64,000 nt of DNA from Subsaximicrobium wynnwilliamsii (GCF_007997225.1 NZ_VORM01000019.1:27672-91671), one strand, 5' to 3'; positions 1 through 8,801 are shown, counted from the stretch's first letter. Notes: generated from the letters alone by a model not told the origin. Numbers and translations are program-made.

Positions 1-934
1 TCAAGCTCATCATCACGATATGCCCCGCGGTAATGTTAGCAAACAAACGAACCATTAACGAAAAAGGTTTGATTATGAATGCGCCCACCAATTCTATAAT
101 TGCCAAAATAGGACGAATCAAAATTGGCACACCTGGCATCCATAAAATATGCATCCAGTAATCTCTATTACCACTTATGGTATAAATGATCAAGGTAAAG
201 ATAGCCAATGCTGCAGTTACGGCGATTTGGCCAGTCACATTAAAACCTAGTGGTGTTAAGCCTGCCATGTTAAGCAACCAAATAAAGAAAAATACGGTAA
301 GCAAATAGCCTGTGAATTTTCTATAATGCTTCTCGCCAATATTTGGTCTTGCAAGCTCGTCTCTTACATATAATACCAAAGGTTCTAAAACACGACCAAA
401 ACCCGTAGGGATTTTTTTGTTTTTATACTGTCTTGCCAAGCCAAAGAACCAAACAAACATCAACAGGCCAATCAACAAAATACCAACCACACTTTTGGTA
501 ATGGAGAAATCAATGACTTTATCGCCATTAGTAGCGTGCTGCTCCTCATCAAGATTAACTGCGGTAGCTCCACCTTCCAATTCATAAATACTTCCATGGA
601 TCTTTGCAAAGCTCAAGCCCTCTTCTTCAACGATGACCTCACCATTGTCATTATGATCAAATTGAGACGACATAAAAGTCACCAAACCTTCCGAAGTCCA
701 AACAATCACTGGCAACGGGAAGCCAAAATGCTTACGCTCACCGGCATCATTGCTGTAAGAGAATATAGTGAAATCATGAGAATCCTGTATGTGGTGCTGT
801 ATGTAATCGTCCACCTCTTTTTTAGTGTCGACTATGCCTTCTGCCTGCTCAGCATCTTGAGCAAATAAAGCACTGCCGCACAGCAAAAAAGACACTAAAA
901 ACAAAAACCTAAACCTGTATTGAAATATTCCCAT
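1..934 (-). CDS. atpB: F0F1 ATP synthase subunit a, 3' part missing
   Basis: This is the membrane subunit a that forms the proton half-channels of ATP synthase. The gene starts at 934 (ATG) and runs off the left edge, leaving 311 codons. The N-terminus has a signal peptide (MGIFQYRFRFLFLVSFLL..FAQ) and an acidic periplasmic extension before the first of several membrane helices, as is usual in Bacteroidota. The segment MVRLFANITAGH near the cut end contains the conserved Arg that faces the c-ring. A good promoter lies at 971-1000. The small membrane genes upstream (DUF6168-like, AtpZ-like) are typical companions. Identification is secure; only the C-terminal end is unseen. Confidence 0.95.
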   Translation of the reverse strand, partial: MGIFQYRFRFLFLVSFLLCGSALFAQDAEQAEGIVDTKKEVDDYIQHHIQDSHDFTIFSYSNDAGERKHFGFPLPVIVWTSEGLVTFMSSQFDHNDNGEVIVEEEGLSFAKIHGSIYELEGGATAVNLDEEQHATNGDKVIDFSITKSVVGILLIGLLMFVWFFGLARQYKNKKIPTGFGRVLEPLVLYVRDELARPNIGEKHYRKFTGYLLTVFFFIWLLNMAGLTPLGFNVTGQIAVTAALAIFTLIIYTISGNRDYWMHILWMPGVPILIRPILAIIELVGAFIIKPFSLMVRLFANITAGHIVMMSL

Positions 935-970
935 TATTTAAAGTCTAAAAACAGTGTTTTAAATTCCGTG

Positions 971-1000
971 CAAAAGTACATAATTTTTAAAAATAAACAA
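971..1000 (-). promoter_or_regulatory. Promoter of atpB (-33 TTG, -7 TACTTTTG)
   Basis: Read on the minus strand, a TTG (1000-998) is followed after exactly 19 bases by TACTTTTG (978-971), which fits the Bacteroidota sigma-70 consensus TTG-N19-TAnnTTTG. Transcription would begin near 965, about 30 bases before the atpB start. This would give the ATP synthase operon its own promoter, separate from the upstream bactofilin genes. Confidence 0.7.
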
Positions 1001-1021
1001 TTGCTTTTTTTGGCTTAAAAT

Positions 1022-1414
1022 TTAGTTGTTGTTTTTAGCTAAAATTCTAGCCATTAGAATGACTTCCAAAATTAGGAAAAGGAATAGCGGAATCAATAGA
1101 TTGAGACGCTCAATCAAGGTTAAATTCGCCAGCTCAAAAATGCTGTTTTTGAATAGTAAGTAGAATAAACCCACCTTAACAAAAAGGGTCGGCAAGTAAG
1201 CATAGCCCAACTGTTGCTTTAAGATTTTTTTTCCAGACAGCACATCGAATAAAACACAAATCACATAAGATGTAAGCGCAAAAAAAGCATTTACGCTAAG
1301 ATAGTCATAGCGCATCGCCTCGGGGTTATCGCGCATAACTATTTTCTGGAAGGTGTAGACCACCGCAAAAGCCAATGTAAAGTAAAGTGCATATTTAAGG
1401 ACGGCATTAATCAT
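1022..1414 (-). CDS. DUF6168-type small membrane protein of the atp locus
   Basis: A 130-residue protein with about four hydrophobic helices (roughly residues 5-22, 40-60, 75-95 and 105-125) and little else. Proteins of this kind (DUF6168) sit between the AtpI/AtpZ gene and atpB in flavobacteria, in the place the AtpI assembly protein takes elsewhere. The start overlaps the end of the AtpZ-like gene by 8 bp, so translation is probably coupled. A role in assembly of the F0 sector is an inference from position only; no catalytic motif is visible. Confidence 0.75.
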   Translation of the reverse strand: MINAVLKYALYFTLAFAVVYTFQKIVMRDNPEAMRYDYLSVNAFFALTSYVICVLFDVLSGKKILKQQLGYAYLPTLFVKVGLFYLLFKNSIFELANLTLIERLNLLIPLFLFLILEVILMARILAKNNN

Positions 1415-1607
1415 CTTCCTTTGACATTTTTAAGACTTGTGATATCACCAAATACATGGCTATAAAAACCGCGAGCAAAGTGATGGTAGGTGCCCAAAAA
1501 TCTTTTTCAAATTTGAAGTCCAGCCATTTCCCCAACTCGTTTCCAAGCCAGATGGTAACGCCCATTTGAATGGCGACCGAAGTAAATTTTATGTATTTAT
1601 TAGACAA
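1407..1607 (-). CDS. AtpZ/AtpI family protein
   Basis: A 66-residue protein with two membrane helices (about 10-25 and 38-58) separated by a short charged loop containing WLGNELGKWLD. This hairpin layout and the G-x-x-L-G-x-W-L-D pattern are those of AtpZ/AtpI, small helpers of ATP synthase assembly that may carry magnesium or calcium. It lies directly upstream of the DUF6168-like gene and atpB and overlaps the end of the bactofilin gene by 8 bp, so the three are probably co-transcribed. Confidence 0.8.
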   Translation of the reverse strand: MSNKYIKFTSVAIQMGVTIWLGNELGKWLDFKFEKDFWAPTITLLAVFIAMYLVISQVLKMSKEDD

Positions 1608-2037
1608 CTTGTCCTTTTTCTACAGTTTTCTCTTTTCCTTTTTGGTTGTTGTTAGTAGCGCTATTAGATTCTTTCAATGCACCTTTCATCTGGCAGGTCG
1701 CGTTGAAATTTGCACCGGGCTCCACAGCGATTTTACCAACTTCCACTTCGCCTTCAACATGTGCCGTGGCTTTTAGGGATAGGGTGTCTGTTAGGAACAA
1801 CTTGCCAGAGAAATAGCCTTCGATATCGGCATTAGCTGCCTTCAAAGTCCCGTTGACAACACCTGTTTTACCAATTACCACTTTACCAGGGGTTTGGATG
1901 TTGCCTTCGATCTTACCTTCTATTCTAAAATCCCCTTCACTAACGATGTCGCCAGTGATTTGGGTGCCTTTGGCTATGGTGTTTTGTTGAGAGTTGGAGT
2001 TTTCTGCCATTTTTGTTGATTTTTTTTCTGAAAACAT
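1600..2037 (-). CDS. Bactofilin (polymer-forming cytoskeletal protein)
   Basis: A 145-residue bactofilin. Bactofilins form non-polar filaments from a right-handed beta-helix and act as scaffolds for cell shape or envelope enzymes. The core from about residue 25 to 115 shows the family's repeating glycine-rich turns, starting at IAKGTQITGDI and including EGDFRIEGKIEGNI and KVVIGKTGVVNG. Short polar tails flank the core: a Ser/Asn/Gln-rich head and a Lys/Glu-rich tail. The start at 2037 is favoured because MFSEKK is a common flavobacterial beginning; Met10 is the alternative. The gene lies 11 bp after porW. Confidence 0.9.
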   Translation of the reverse strand: MFSEKKSTKMAENSNSQQNTIAKGTQITGDIVSEGDFRIEGKIEGNIQTPGKVVIGKTGVVNGTLKAANADIEGYFSGKLFLTDTLSLKATAHVEGEVEVGKIAVEPGANFNATCQMKGALKESNSATNNNQKGKEKTVEKGQVV

Positions 2038-2048
2038 AAGTTGGAATT

Positions 2049-4601
2049 TTATTGAAATTCTAAATAGTTGCTTAAATTTTTATGTCGCTGAACGATTTCG
2101 TAGTTTGGGGACGAGATAGCACAAAATTGACGTTTGATCTTTTGTTTATTTTCCTTTAGTAATTCTGCAAAACCCGAAGCACCTTGGGCGCTTGTTAGCC
2201 CATGCACTACAACAAAAATTGTGTTTTGATCATACACATCGATTGATGTGGTCAAGTCGAAATAATCAACCTTAGCCACAGCCTCTTCAAGCTTTTTGAT
2301 AAATTCGGGGATGTTTTCCTTTTCATCGCTGGAAAACGGATAAAGCACATTAAAGTGCTTAGCCTCATCATTAGGCTTAAATTCCTTCATTGCCAAGATT
2401 GGAATGGCTGTTTTTAAAATTTCGTCTGCCTTTTTGCCTTCTTCAGTATTGGGATAAGTCAAGGCAATGTAGTTGACCCCTGTCTTATAGGCCTCGAATC
2501 CAAAAAGCCTGCCTTTGGCCGATGCTTTTAAAATTTCAAATTTTGGAACCATAGGGTCGCCTGCGAAGCGATTGATATACTCCTCTGTTTTTGCGATGAC
2601 CTCTTCATAATCTTGATCGCCGAATTTTTTGTAGAGCCCATCATACAAACGTTCGGGGCTGTTTTCATCTTGATCTAAACCAGAATTGGGGTTTAGCAAT
2701 ATCTGGGCATATCTTGAATCGGGGTAATTATTGATGATGTCGGTTTTGGTCATTTCTGCTTTTTGGGCAAGTCCCAGTTCCATGTAGATTTTATAGAGAT
2801 TGTATTTAGACGGAAGGATTAAGCGCTCCTCAGGATCATTTTTCAGTAATTGCTCAAGCCTTTCCCTTGCCAATTGATATTCACTGAATTTTTCTTTATA
2901 AATGGCACCTAGTTGATAATAGGCAAAATTGCGTTCTCTCGCCAAACTATCCAATACTTTTTGATCGGAAGGAATCTGCGCTATATAAAATTCGGGGTCA
3001 AAACGCTTATCTTCCGAAGCATTGGTTGTTATTTCTTGCTCTTCAATGGCTTGAAAAGTGCTGCTCTTAGTATCTGATAATCTCCAATTATCCTTCAACT
3101 CACGATCGCCCCAAATTTTGACAAATTCGTTTTTGCCATAGGCCACAGTGGTGGGATTATAAAAATAAAAGGTTTGTTTCCCTGGTGCTCCTCCCCTTGT
3201 GCTAGGCTCGATCCTCGCGGTTTGGATGGTATTTGAAGCAGACTGCAAGCCGGTGTTTCGACGTACTTCGGCTTCCGCTTTTTCGGCTTCAGCTGCTGCT
3301 ATCGCTTTCAACTCATTGGTGTGTTCCGTAAAAAAAGCGAGCTGATCTGCTTCCGATAAACTGACCAGATTGAGAATGCTGTCATTAGCTCTTGCAATAT
3401 CCTCATAGCGAATCACATCCTCCAGGTTTTCACGTTTCCGCTCAATCACACGAAAGGGCTTAGAGTTTATCGTTAAATTGGTCATGGTGCTATCATAATA
3501 GGCACCTGCCAACTTGTACTCGGCTATGTCAAAATTCATATTGCCCAAAGTTTCGTAATCTCTGGATCTAAGCTCTTTATCCCCCAAATTGGTGCGTAAG
3601 GATTTATTGTAATAAGCAACCGCAAGGGAATCGTGTTTGTTGCCTCTGTGGTATTCGGCAATGCGGTAAAAGATTTTATCCAAAAACGGACGGTTCTCAC
3701 GATCTTCTTCCAAATCGGCGAGGTACTCCTCAAACGCCATTCTATCGCCACCGATGGTGTCAAAATTGGCGGCTTTTGCCAAATGGGCATTGATATAATA
3801 TGGTCTTGGGATTTTACGGTGCATATCAATGATTTTGTCAAAAGCGATATTGGCACTATCGATTTTTCCAAACTCATTGTAGAGTTGCCCAATGATGTAA
3901 TTAAACCGTGCCTGTTCTCTGTTTTTCTTGGTAAATTCTGCGGCAATCACCAATTTGGTTAGGGCACTATCCTTAGATTTTGTATTGATGTAAGCTTGGG
4001 CCAAAATGGCATTGGCATCTGCCATATCCTGATCTTCCAGCACCTCGTCTTCAATAAGCTCTTTAAGATTTTGAATGGCTAGTGCATTATTTTCTAAGCG
4101 AATATTGGTTTTTTCACGCCAAACTTTTGCAGTATTGATCTTGTCGCTGGCTGGATATTTATAAAGAATGTAGTTGAAAGCCTCTAAGGCAGGCACGAAA
4201 CGCTGGTCAAAATAGCGGGATTTACCCAAAAGCAAGTAAGCTTCATCAATTTGCGGATTGAACTCTTTGCCCTTGATATTCATCCCGTGTTTTTGTACCG
4301 CTTTTATGGCCTTTTCCTCAGCGCGCTCAAAATCCTGATTTTTGGCTTGTCCTGGCATAAAGGCATCCTCCTTAACCTGCATGCGCTCTATGGGAAGCAG
4401 TTCCCAATAGTTGTCTGTAGCGGCATTGTCAACGGTTTCTCGACCATTTTCTAAAGCGATGTTACCGTTGTAGAGAATGTTGTAATAGGTGCCCATTGCA
4501 TGGAAATTTCTATTGATGAAGGTGTCCTTTTTACGGGAGCAACTCGCCAATAAAATCGCGACGCAACAAAATGATAGTATGGGTTTTAAAGTGGTTTTCA
4601 A
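2049..4601 (-). CDS. porW: Type IX secretion lipoprotein PorW/SprE
   Basis: A large periplasmic TPR lipoprotein that belongs to the type IX secretion and gliding machinery of Bacteroidota. The open frame extends to 4727, but the extra N-terminal stretch is not signal-like. I chose the TTG at 4601, which gives a short Lys-containing head, a hydrophobic stretch (ILSFCCVAILLASC) and a lipobox Cys, followed by KKDTFINRNFHAMGTYYN as seen in SprE proteins. The rest (about 850 residues) is mostly helical repeats, with TPR-like segments near residues 100-300 and 600-750. There is no ATG near the signal peptide, so the start is an inference. Confidence 0.88.
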   Translation of the reverse strand: MKTTLKPILSFCCVAILLASCSRKKDTFINRNFHAMGTYYNILYNGNIALENGRETVDNAATDNYWELLPIERMQVKEDAFMPGQAKNQDFERAEEKAIKAVQKHGMNIKGKEFNPQIDEAYLLLGKSRYFDQRFVPALEAFNYILYKYPASDKINTAKVWREKTNIRLENNALAIQNLKELIEDEVLEDQDMADANAILAQAYINTKSKDSALTKLVIAAEFTKKNREQARFNYIIGQLYNEFGKIDSANIAFDKIIDMHRKIPRPYYINAHLAKAANFDTIGGDRMAFEEYLADLEEDRENRPFLDKIFYRIAEYHRGNKHDSLAVAYYNKSLRTNLGDKELRSRDYETLGNMNFDIAEYKLAGAYYDSTMTNLTINSKPFRVIERKRENLEDVIRYEDIARANDSILNLVSLSEADQLAFFTEHTNELKAIAAAEAEKAEAEVRRNTGLQSASNTIQTARIEPSTRGGAPGKQTFYFYNPTTVAYGKNEFVKIWGDRELKDNWRLSDTKSSTFQAIEEQEITTNASEDKRFDPEFYIAQIPSDQKVLDSLARERNFAYYQLGAIYKEKFSEYQLARERLEQLLKNDPEERLILPSKYNLYKIYMELGLAQKAEMTKTDIINNYPDSRYAQILLNPNSGLDQDENSPERLYDGLYKKFGDQDYEEVIAKTEEYINRFAGDPMVPKFEILKASAKGRLFGFEAYKTGVNYIALTYPNTEEGKKADEILKTAIPILAMKEFKPNDEAKHFNVLYPFSSDEKENIPEFIKKLEEAVAKVDYFDLTTSIDVYDQNTIFVVVHGLTSAQGASGFAELLKENKQKIKRQFCAISSPNYEIVQRHKNLSNYLEFQ

Positions 4602-5078
4602 GGATTGGGATTTTGTAATACCTAAACTAAAACAGACTGAATTTATTATGTAATGCTGTAAAAATAAGCATCTTTTTGAATTTAAGGTCGGTTTTTGGGG
4701 ATTTCTGGGGTTATGCCACGAATTCACGAATGCTTGTGTTTAATTTTCTCACAGACCTGCCTGCCGATAGGTAGGGACACAAACCTGCCTAACGGCAGGC
4801 AGAGGGGCAGAGACCTTGGATTGCTTTAATGTTTTCTCGCAAAGACGCAAAGATCAATGATTGGAGCATTGCTCCTCACAAACCTACCCAACGGCGGGCA
4901 GGGGGGCAGAGACCTAGGATTGCCTTAATGTTTTCTCGCAAAGTCGCAAAGATCAATGATTGGAGCATAGCTCCTCACAAACCTACCCAAGGGCAGGCAG
5001 GGGGGCAGCGCCCAATTCCTAATTTCAAACTACCTACTACCTACTACCCACTACCAACTGAGGACTGAGGACTGAAAA
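4602..5078. other. Gene-free stretch with repeats, 477 bp
   Basis: No believable gene lies between porW and the ABC transporter gene. From the left it holds the probable porW leader, then a piece with short self-similar phrases such as CACGAATTCACGAAT (4717-4731). GC-rich inverted repeats follow (for example CCTGCC..GGCAGG at 4784-4799), then 2.3 copies of a 99-bp tandem unit, then a low-complexity TACCTAC-type run near 5030-5060. The frame 4829-5068 is an artefact of the repeat. Confidence 0.7.
4778..5010. repeat. 99-bp tandem repeat, 2.3 copies
   Basis: Copies begin at CACAAACC at 4778, 4877 and 4976, giving an exact 99-bp period with scattered substitutions; the third copy is truncated at about 5010. 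Each full unit contains two hairpin-forming stretches: one around CCTGCC/GGCAGG or its variant, and one around GGAGCA-T-TGCTCC (4863-4875), changed to GGAGC-ATA-GCTCC in the second copy. Repeats of this kind are scattered in flavobacterial genomes outside genes. Function unknown. Confidence 0.8.
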
Positions 5079-5786
5079 TCAAACAAGCGTCTCGCCTGAG
5101 AAATGCACTTCCAATTCTTTTAGGGTGGCTTCGTTGGTTGCTAAATCCTTTATGACTTCTCCTTTTTCCAAGACGACGATGCGCTCGCAAACATCGGTTA
5201 CGTGGAGTAAGTCGTGGCTGGAAACCAAGACAGTTACCCCTTGTTTTTCGGCTAGATCCTTGATAATGCCTTTAAGTCTTATTTGGGTGGTGGGGTCGAG
5301 GTTGGCAAATGGCTCATCGAGAATGATGACTTCAGGATTACCAATCAAAGCGGCAACGATGCCCACCTTTTTCTGGTTGCCTTTACTCAAGTCACGCAAA
5401 TATTTTTTCTGGTTTAAAATCTCTCCGTGGAAAAAATCGGCAAACTGTGCCACCAAAGCGTCAACATCGGCTTTGTTTTGATTGCGCAATTCACCAATAA
5501 AATAGAAGTACTCCTCAGGTGTTAAATAGCCAATCAAGAAACTTTCATCTATAAATGCCGATGTAAAGGGTTTCCAATCTTCGCTTTCACTTACAATGAT
5601 GCCATTGTTGGTAATTTGACCGGTTGTAGGTTTTATTAAATCCAACAAGAGACTGAAATAAGTGGTTTTTCCCGCTCCGTTGTTTCCAACCAATCCAAAA
5701 CTTTGTCCTTTTGGGATGTGAAGCTCATTGATTGTTAACACGGTTTTTGAACCGTAAGATTTAGAAAGTGCTGTGGTTTGAATCAT
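5079..5786 (-). CDS. ABC transporter ATP-binding protein
   Basis: The ATPase of a two-gene ABC exporter. With the start at 5786 it has 235 residues. Walker A is GNNGAGKTT (34-42), the signature is LSKGN (133-137), Walker B is VIILDE (153-158) and the switch His is H191. The frame remains open to 5822, but that would overlap the partner gene and adds nothing recognisable; 5786 leaves a 10-bp gap after the permease gene. The partner is the DUF5687 membrane protein directly upstream. Substrate unknown; the short ATPase with an LSKGN signature resembles those of bacteriocin or multidrug exporters, but that is only a family likeness. Confidence 0.92.
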   Translation of the reverse strand: MIQTTALSKSYGSKTVLTINELHIPKGQSFGLVGNNGAGKTTYFSLLLDLIKPTTGQITNNGIIVSESEDWKPFTSAFIDESFLIGYLTPEEYFYFIGELRNQNKADVDALVAQFADFFHGEILNQKKYLRDLSKGNQKKVGIVAALIGNPEVIILDEPFANLDPTTQIRLKGIIKDLAEKQGVTVLVSSHDLLHVTDVCERIVVLEKGEVIKDLATNEATLKELEVHFSGETLV

Positions 5787-5796
5787 GGTGAGTTTA

Positions 5797-7275
5797 TTAA
5801 GTGTCTTGACTAAAAGCGTCAATCATTTTGTATTTGGAGTTGGTATATCTTTGGGTGATGTAAGTCATTAATTTGGGATGCAATACAATGCCTATAATGC
5901 CGAAGGCAGCCAATGTTGCGCAGGCAAACTCAAAATTCGCCAGGTAATAGACACCAGCAAAAATAGCCAATGGCAACAGCATCAGCGGAATCCCAATCAA
6001 CCACTGCACCGCACCGGTACCCTGATAATTAAAAGCAGCCCTCTGGTTAAGGTCTATCTTTTTTCGGTTATAGGAACCTCCAATTAAAATCACATGGGTA
6101 TTGACACCAATATTATAAATGGCTGCCGCAAAATGCGCCACTAGAATTTCCCATCCAAAATACACGTATGGAATACTCAACACAAAAAGCAGAATAACAC
6201 TCATCGCCATTAAGGTGAATTTTGATTTCAAGTACTGCTCATATTTGATGTTCTGGCTCATGAGCATTTTGTAGTAGCCACTATCCCAAGCTGGGATGAA
6301 TTGGCCAAAATTTATCAAGAAAATACCCGTCACGAAAATACCAACAAAAGCATAAAATGGGGGTGAGCTCATTTGTTCTTGCGGATAAAAAAACAGGCCG
6401 TACAGCAGCCCCAGAACCAACATCCAAACAGAGGATTTGGTACGTTTGTTACGCCATATCAATTTAAGATCCAGCTGCAAAAAAGGTGCAATGTCGCCAA
6501 AACGTTTGGTCCATTCCATTGCTGAAGCATTTACGGTCTCAACCTTGCTTTTTAAAGAACTGTCTAAATAAAGTTTGCTCTTGAGCAAGCGATGATTTAG
6601 CAGGTAAACGCCTATCAAAAGCGCCAAGGGTACTAATAGAAAAATGGGATTGTTGAAGATGGATGCATAAGCTTCCGCCACCAATCCGGAAATGGAAACT
6701 ATGTTAAAAAAATCCAAGGCATATAAACCTCCCGCTATTACAATAATGGGCAAAAAAGACAGCTCTGTTTCCGAAGAAAAACTTTCAATGATAAAATTGA
6801 GAAAGTTAATGGTCAAACTCATCAAAATCGTGAGAAAAAACCAAGCTAATACCGAGCCCGTCGGATATCCATTAACCAATAACATGATGCTAAAGGGCAC
6901 AAAAGCGAACAAAGGCAAAAAATTGAAAAATGAGAAAACCGATTTACGCAACACATAATGCACAACCCGGCTTCGTTTTACGGGTAGCGTAAGCAAGGGC
7001 TTAACACTCATTACCGGTAATTTTTGAAAAAAGAAGCGCAGAACAAGGTCAATAAGGATGTAATAAAACATGTAGCTGTTGACAATATTGAGCGGATCCT
7101 GATCGGGAAAAGCCTCTTTTAAGCCAGGATAGAGGGCAATCCCTAAAAATAAGAACATGACTATAAAATACAGTGCAAAAAACACCAATAAAATGTTGAT
7201 CGCAATACTTTTTTGCCAATAAGACGATCTAAAATATTGTTTCCATTCTAGGTTTAAAAACTGTTTTAGAGTCAT
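5797..7275 (-). CDS. DUF5687 family membrane protein (ABC permease)
   Basis: A 492-residue integral membrane protein with about twelve hydrophobic segments in two halves (roughly residues 25-235 and 280-475), joined by a polar stretch around 235-270. This matches DUF5687, a Bacteroidota permease family found beside an ABC ATPase, as here. The gene is 10 bp upstream of the ATPase gene and 23 bp downstream of the DUF2059 gene. No substrate can be read from the sequence. Confidence 0.85.
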   Translation of the reverse strand: MTLKQFLNLEWKQYFRSSYWQKSIAINILLVFFALYFIVMFLFLGIALYPGLKEAFPDQDPLNIVNSYMFYYILIDLVLRFFFQKLPVMSVKPLLTLPVKRSRVVHYVLRKSVFSFFNFLPLFAFVPFSIMLLVNGYPTGSVLAWFFLTILMSLTINFLNFIIESFSSETELSFLPIIVIAGGLYALDFFNIVSISGLVAEAYASIFNNPIFLLVPLALLIGVYLLNHRLLKSKLYLDSSLKSKVETVNASAMEWTKRFGDIAPFLQLDLKLIWRNKRTKSSVWMLVLGLLYGLFFYPQEQMSSPPFYAFVGIFVTGIFLINFGQFIPAWDSGYYKMLMSQNIKYEQYLKSKFTLMAMSVILLFVLSIPYVYFGWEILVAHFAAAIYNIGVNTHVILIGGSYNRKKIDLNQRAAFNYQGTGAVQWLIGIPLMLLPLAIFAGVYYLANFEFACATLAAFGIIGIVLHPKLMTYITQRYTNSKYKMIDAFSQDT

Positions 7276-7298
7276 GTTCCTTTGAGATTTGGTAGTGA

Positions 7299-7706
7299 TT
7301 AATTAGCGTACTTTTGGGCAATTTGTCCCACTTTCATGCCCCAAGTTTGGCCAACCATCATCGCCGATTGGGTCAATGTGGTTTGTTTGGATGCTAATTT
7401 TTCTCCTAAATCTGTTTTGTAGAAAACCACCAACTCTGCGATATCCTCTTCGGTGAATTCCTTCATGTACAAATCGGCGATTTTAGAGTACAATTCATCA
7501 AGTGTACCGTTCGCTTCTTTTTTAAAGTCAGCCATTTTAGCTTCTGGCACCTGGGCGCCAATTTGGGCAATGGCATTATCAAACGCATCGGCGGTACCGG
7601 TTAACTTGATAAACTCAATGGTTTGGTTTTTGAATACGGAATTTTCTTCCTGCGCCTGAACCGAGAAGGCACAAACAAAAGCAATGGCAACTAATAGTTT
7701 TTTCAT
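7299..7706 (-). CDS. DUF2059 domain protein, exported
   Basis: A secreted protein of 135 residues using the ATG at 7706, which places MKKLLVAIAFVCAFSVQAQ as a clean signal peptide; the frame upstream to 7745 is not signal-like. The mature part is helical and contains the DUF2059 pattern FTEEDIAELVVFYKTDLGEKL, in which the domain describes the turn between two helices. DUF2059 proteins are periplasmic and of unknown role. It lies 23 bp upstream of the ABC permease gene and has its own -7 box at 7743-7750. Confidence 0.88.
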   Translation of the reverse strand: MKKLLVAIAFVCAFSVQAQEENSVFKNQTIEFIKLTGTADAFDNAIAQIGAQVPEAKMADFKKEANGTLDELYSKIADLYMKEFTEEDIAELVVFYKTDLGEKLASKQTTLTQSAMMVGQTWGMKVGQIAQKYAN

Positions 7707-7742
7707 GTTAAGTGTTTTTAGGTTATTTGAAATGTTAGTAGG

Positions 7743-7750
7743 CAAATATA
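7743..7750 (-). promoter_or_regulatory. -7 box (TATATTTG) for the DUF2059 gene
   Basis: TATATTTG on the minus strand ends 36 bases before the ATG at 7706 and matches TAnnTTTG exactly. No TTG is found at the usual 19-base distance, so the call rests on the -7 box and its position. Confidence 0.45.
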
Positions 7751-7758
7751 AAGAATTG

Positions 7759-8451
7759 TTACATACTGTATTCTGGATAGGTTTGATTTAGGAGTTCTTC
7801 TGCTTTATTTGGAAGAAGCTCAAAACTTACGTACATATAAATACTGAAAACGGTAGTAAATAAAGATATCCCTATTACGAGCGTGGGATTTGACAGGTAA
7901 GCACCTGATAAATTATACCAAGTTGGTAATTGTGACATTAAGAGCAATGCAGCACCGCCAGCTTGCTTGAAGATCATTTCCTCCAGCATCCATTTTTTAG
8001 ACGTATTTTCTCGACGACTCTTAAACCGTTTTCTCAAAATCACCGATTTGTAAATGCTCCATACAGCGTGATATCCAAACACAAGCACCAAAAATAATGG
8101 GACAAAAGGAGAAGAAAATGCGGTATAGAATACCAAAAATAGGCATAGCGTTATGGCTAATTTTGGTAGTGTAAGCCATTGTCTAAATTCTTGCCAAAGA
8201 TAGGTCATGTACCGTTTTGTCATCGCCTTTTGACGTTCTCCCACCACATCCATAAAGCCAAAAACACCAAATTTTTTAAAGGAAGCGTCTCGCGCCTGCT
8301 CAAAACTAAGCTTTGGCTGTTTTTGCCAGATCACCTCCATATCATTCGCCAGATGGTCCACCAACTCGGTCTGTAAATCATAATATTCCACAAAATGGGC
8401 TCTTGTGAATTGGTAAAGTTGTGCGATCTCTTGGGGGTTTACTGTCCTCAT
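7759..8451 (-). CDS. Membrane protein paired with PadR regulator
   Basis: A 230-residue protein. The first ~90 residues are soluble and resemble the prefix domain of PadR-associated permeases (helical, with EYYDLQTELVDHLANDME and FKKFGVFGFMDVVGERQ). The rest has about four membrane helices (roughly 95-135 and 160-205). I start it at the ATG at 8451 because that ATG overlaps the TGA of the PadR gene (ATGA), a typical coupled arrangement; an in-frame ATG at 8466 is possible. The pairing suggests the regulator controls this gene and responds to envelope or drug stress, but no function is known. Confidence 0.78.
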   Translation of the reverse strand: MRTVNPQEIAQLYQFTRAHFVEYYDLQTELVDHLANDMEVIWQKQPKLSFEQARDASFKKFGVFGFMDVVGERQKAMTKRYMTYLWQEFRQWLTLPKLAITLCLFLVFYTAFSSPFVPLFLVLVFGYHAVWSIYKSVILRKRFKSRRENTSKKWMLEEMIFKQAGGAALLLMSQLPTWYNLSGAYLSNPTLVIGISLFTTVFSIYMYVSFELLPNKAEELLNQTYPEYSM

Positions 8452-8789
8452 GATTCCAAACTCCATTTAGGGTTTACCAATACTTGCATGGTTTTGATAT
8501 ACGCTTGCAGCTCTTGCAGTTTGCTGTGTGTTTCTTTCTGGCCTTGTGGGGTCAATTTGTAGTATTTTCGCAGGCGGTTACCCACTTTTTGTACATCAAC
8601 ATCCAATAAGCCTTGGGCTTCCAATTTATGAAGTGCAGGATATAGCGCGCCTTCCGTGATTTGCAACTCGCCTTGTGTGATTTGCTTCACTTTTTGCGTA
8701 ATTTCGTAACCATACATTTTTTCGTTCTCTTTTAACAAACGCAAAATGATGGTCACCAAACTTCCCTTATACAATTTAGAGTTCGCCAT
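8448..8789 (-). CDS. PadR family transcriptional regulator
   Basis: A 113-residue winged-helix regulator of the short PadR type. The pattern GSLVTIILRLLKENEKMYGY near the start and ITEGALYPALHKLEAQGLLD (about residues 42-61) are the family's DNA-binding helix and wing; a short C-terminal helix serves for dimerisation. PadR proteins repress nearby transporter or membrane genes. It is the first gene of a two-gene unit with the membrane protein above. A -7 box at 8794-8801 lies just 5 bases before the ATG, which suggests a very short or absent leader. Confidence 0.93.
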   Translation of the reverse strand: MANSKLYKGSLVTIILRLLKENEKMYGYEITQKVKQITQGELQITEGALYPALHKLEAQGLLDVDVQKVGNRLRKYYKLTPQGQKETHSKLQELQAYIKTMQVLVNPKWSLES

Positions 8790-8793
8790 AAAT

Positions 8794-8801
8794 CAAATAT
8801 A
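8794..8801 (-). promoter_or_regulatory. -7 box (TATATTTG) for the PadR gene
   Basis: An exact TAnnTTTG match on the minus strand ending 4 bases before the ATG at 8789. If used, transcription starts at or next to the start codon, giving a leaderless message. No good -33 TTG at 19 bases. Confidence 0.4.

Noticed and set aside
536..868. 110-residue plus-strand frame
   Set aside because: Antisense shadow of atpB, which is clearly coding on the other strand.
4778..5010. CRISPR-like array
   Set aside because: The copies are contiguous 99-bp tandem units without spacers and no cas gene is present.
4829..5068. 79-residue open frame MFSRKDAKINDWSIAPHK..
   Set aside because: It is a translation of the 99-bp tandem repeat (the same phrase occurs twice) and has no protein-like composition or conserved start.
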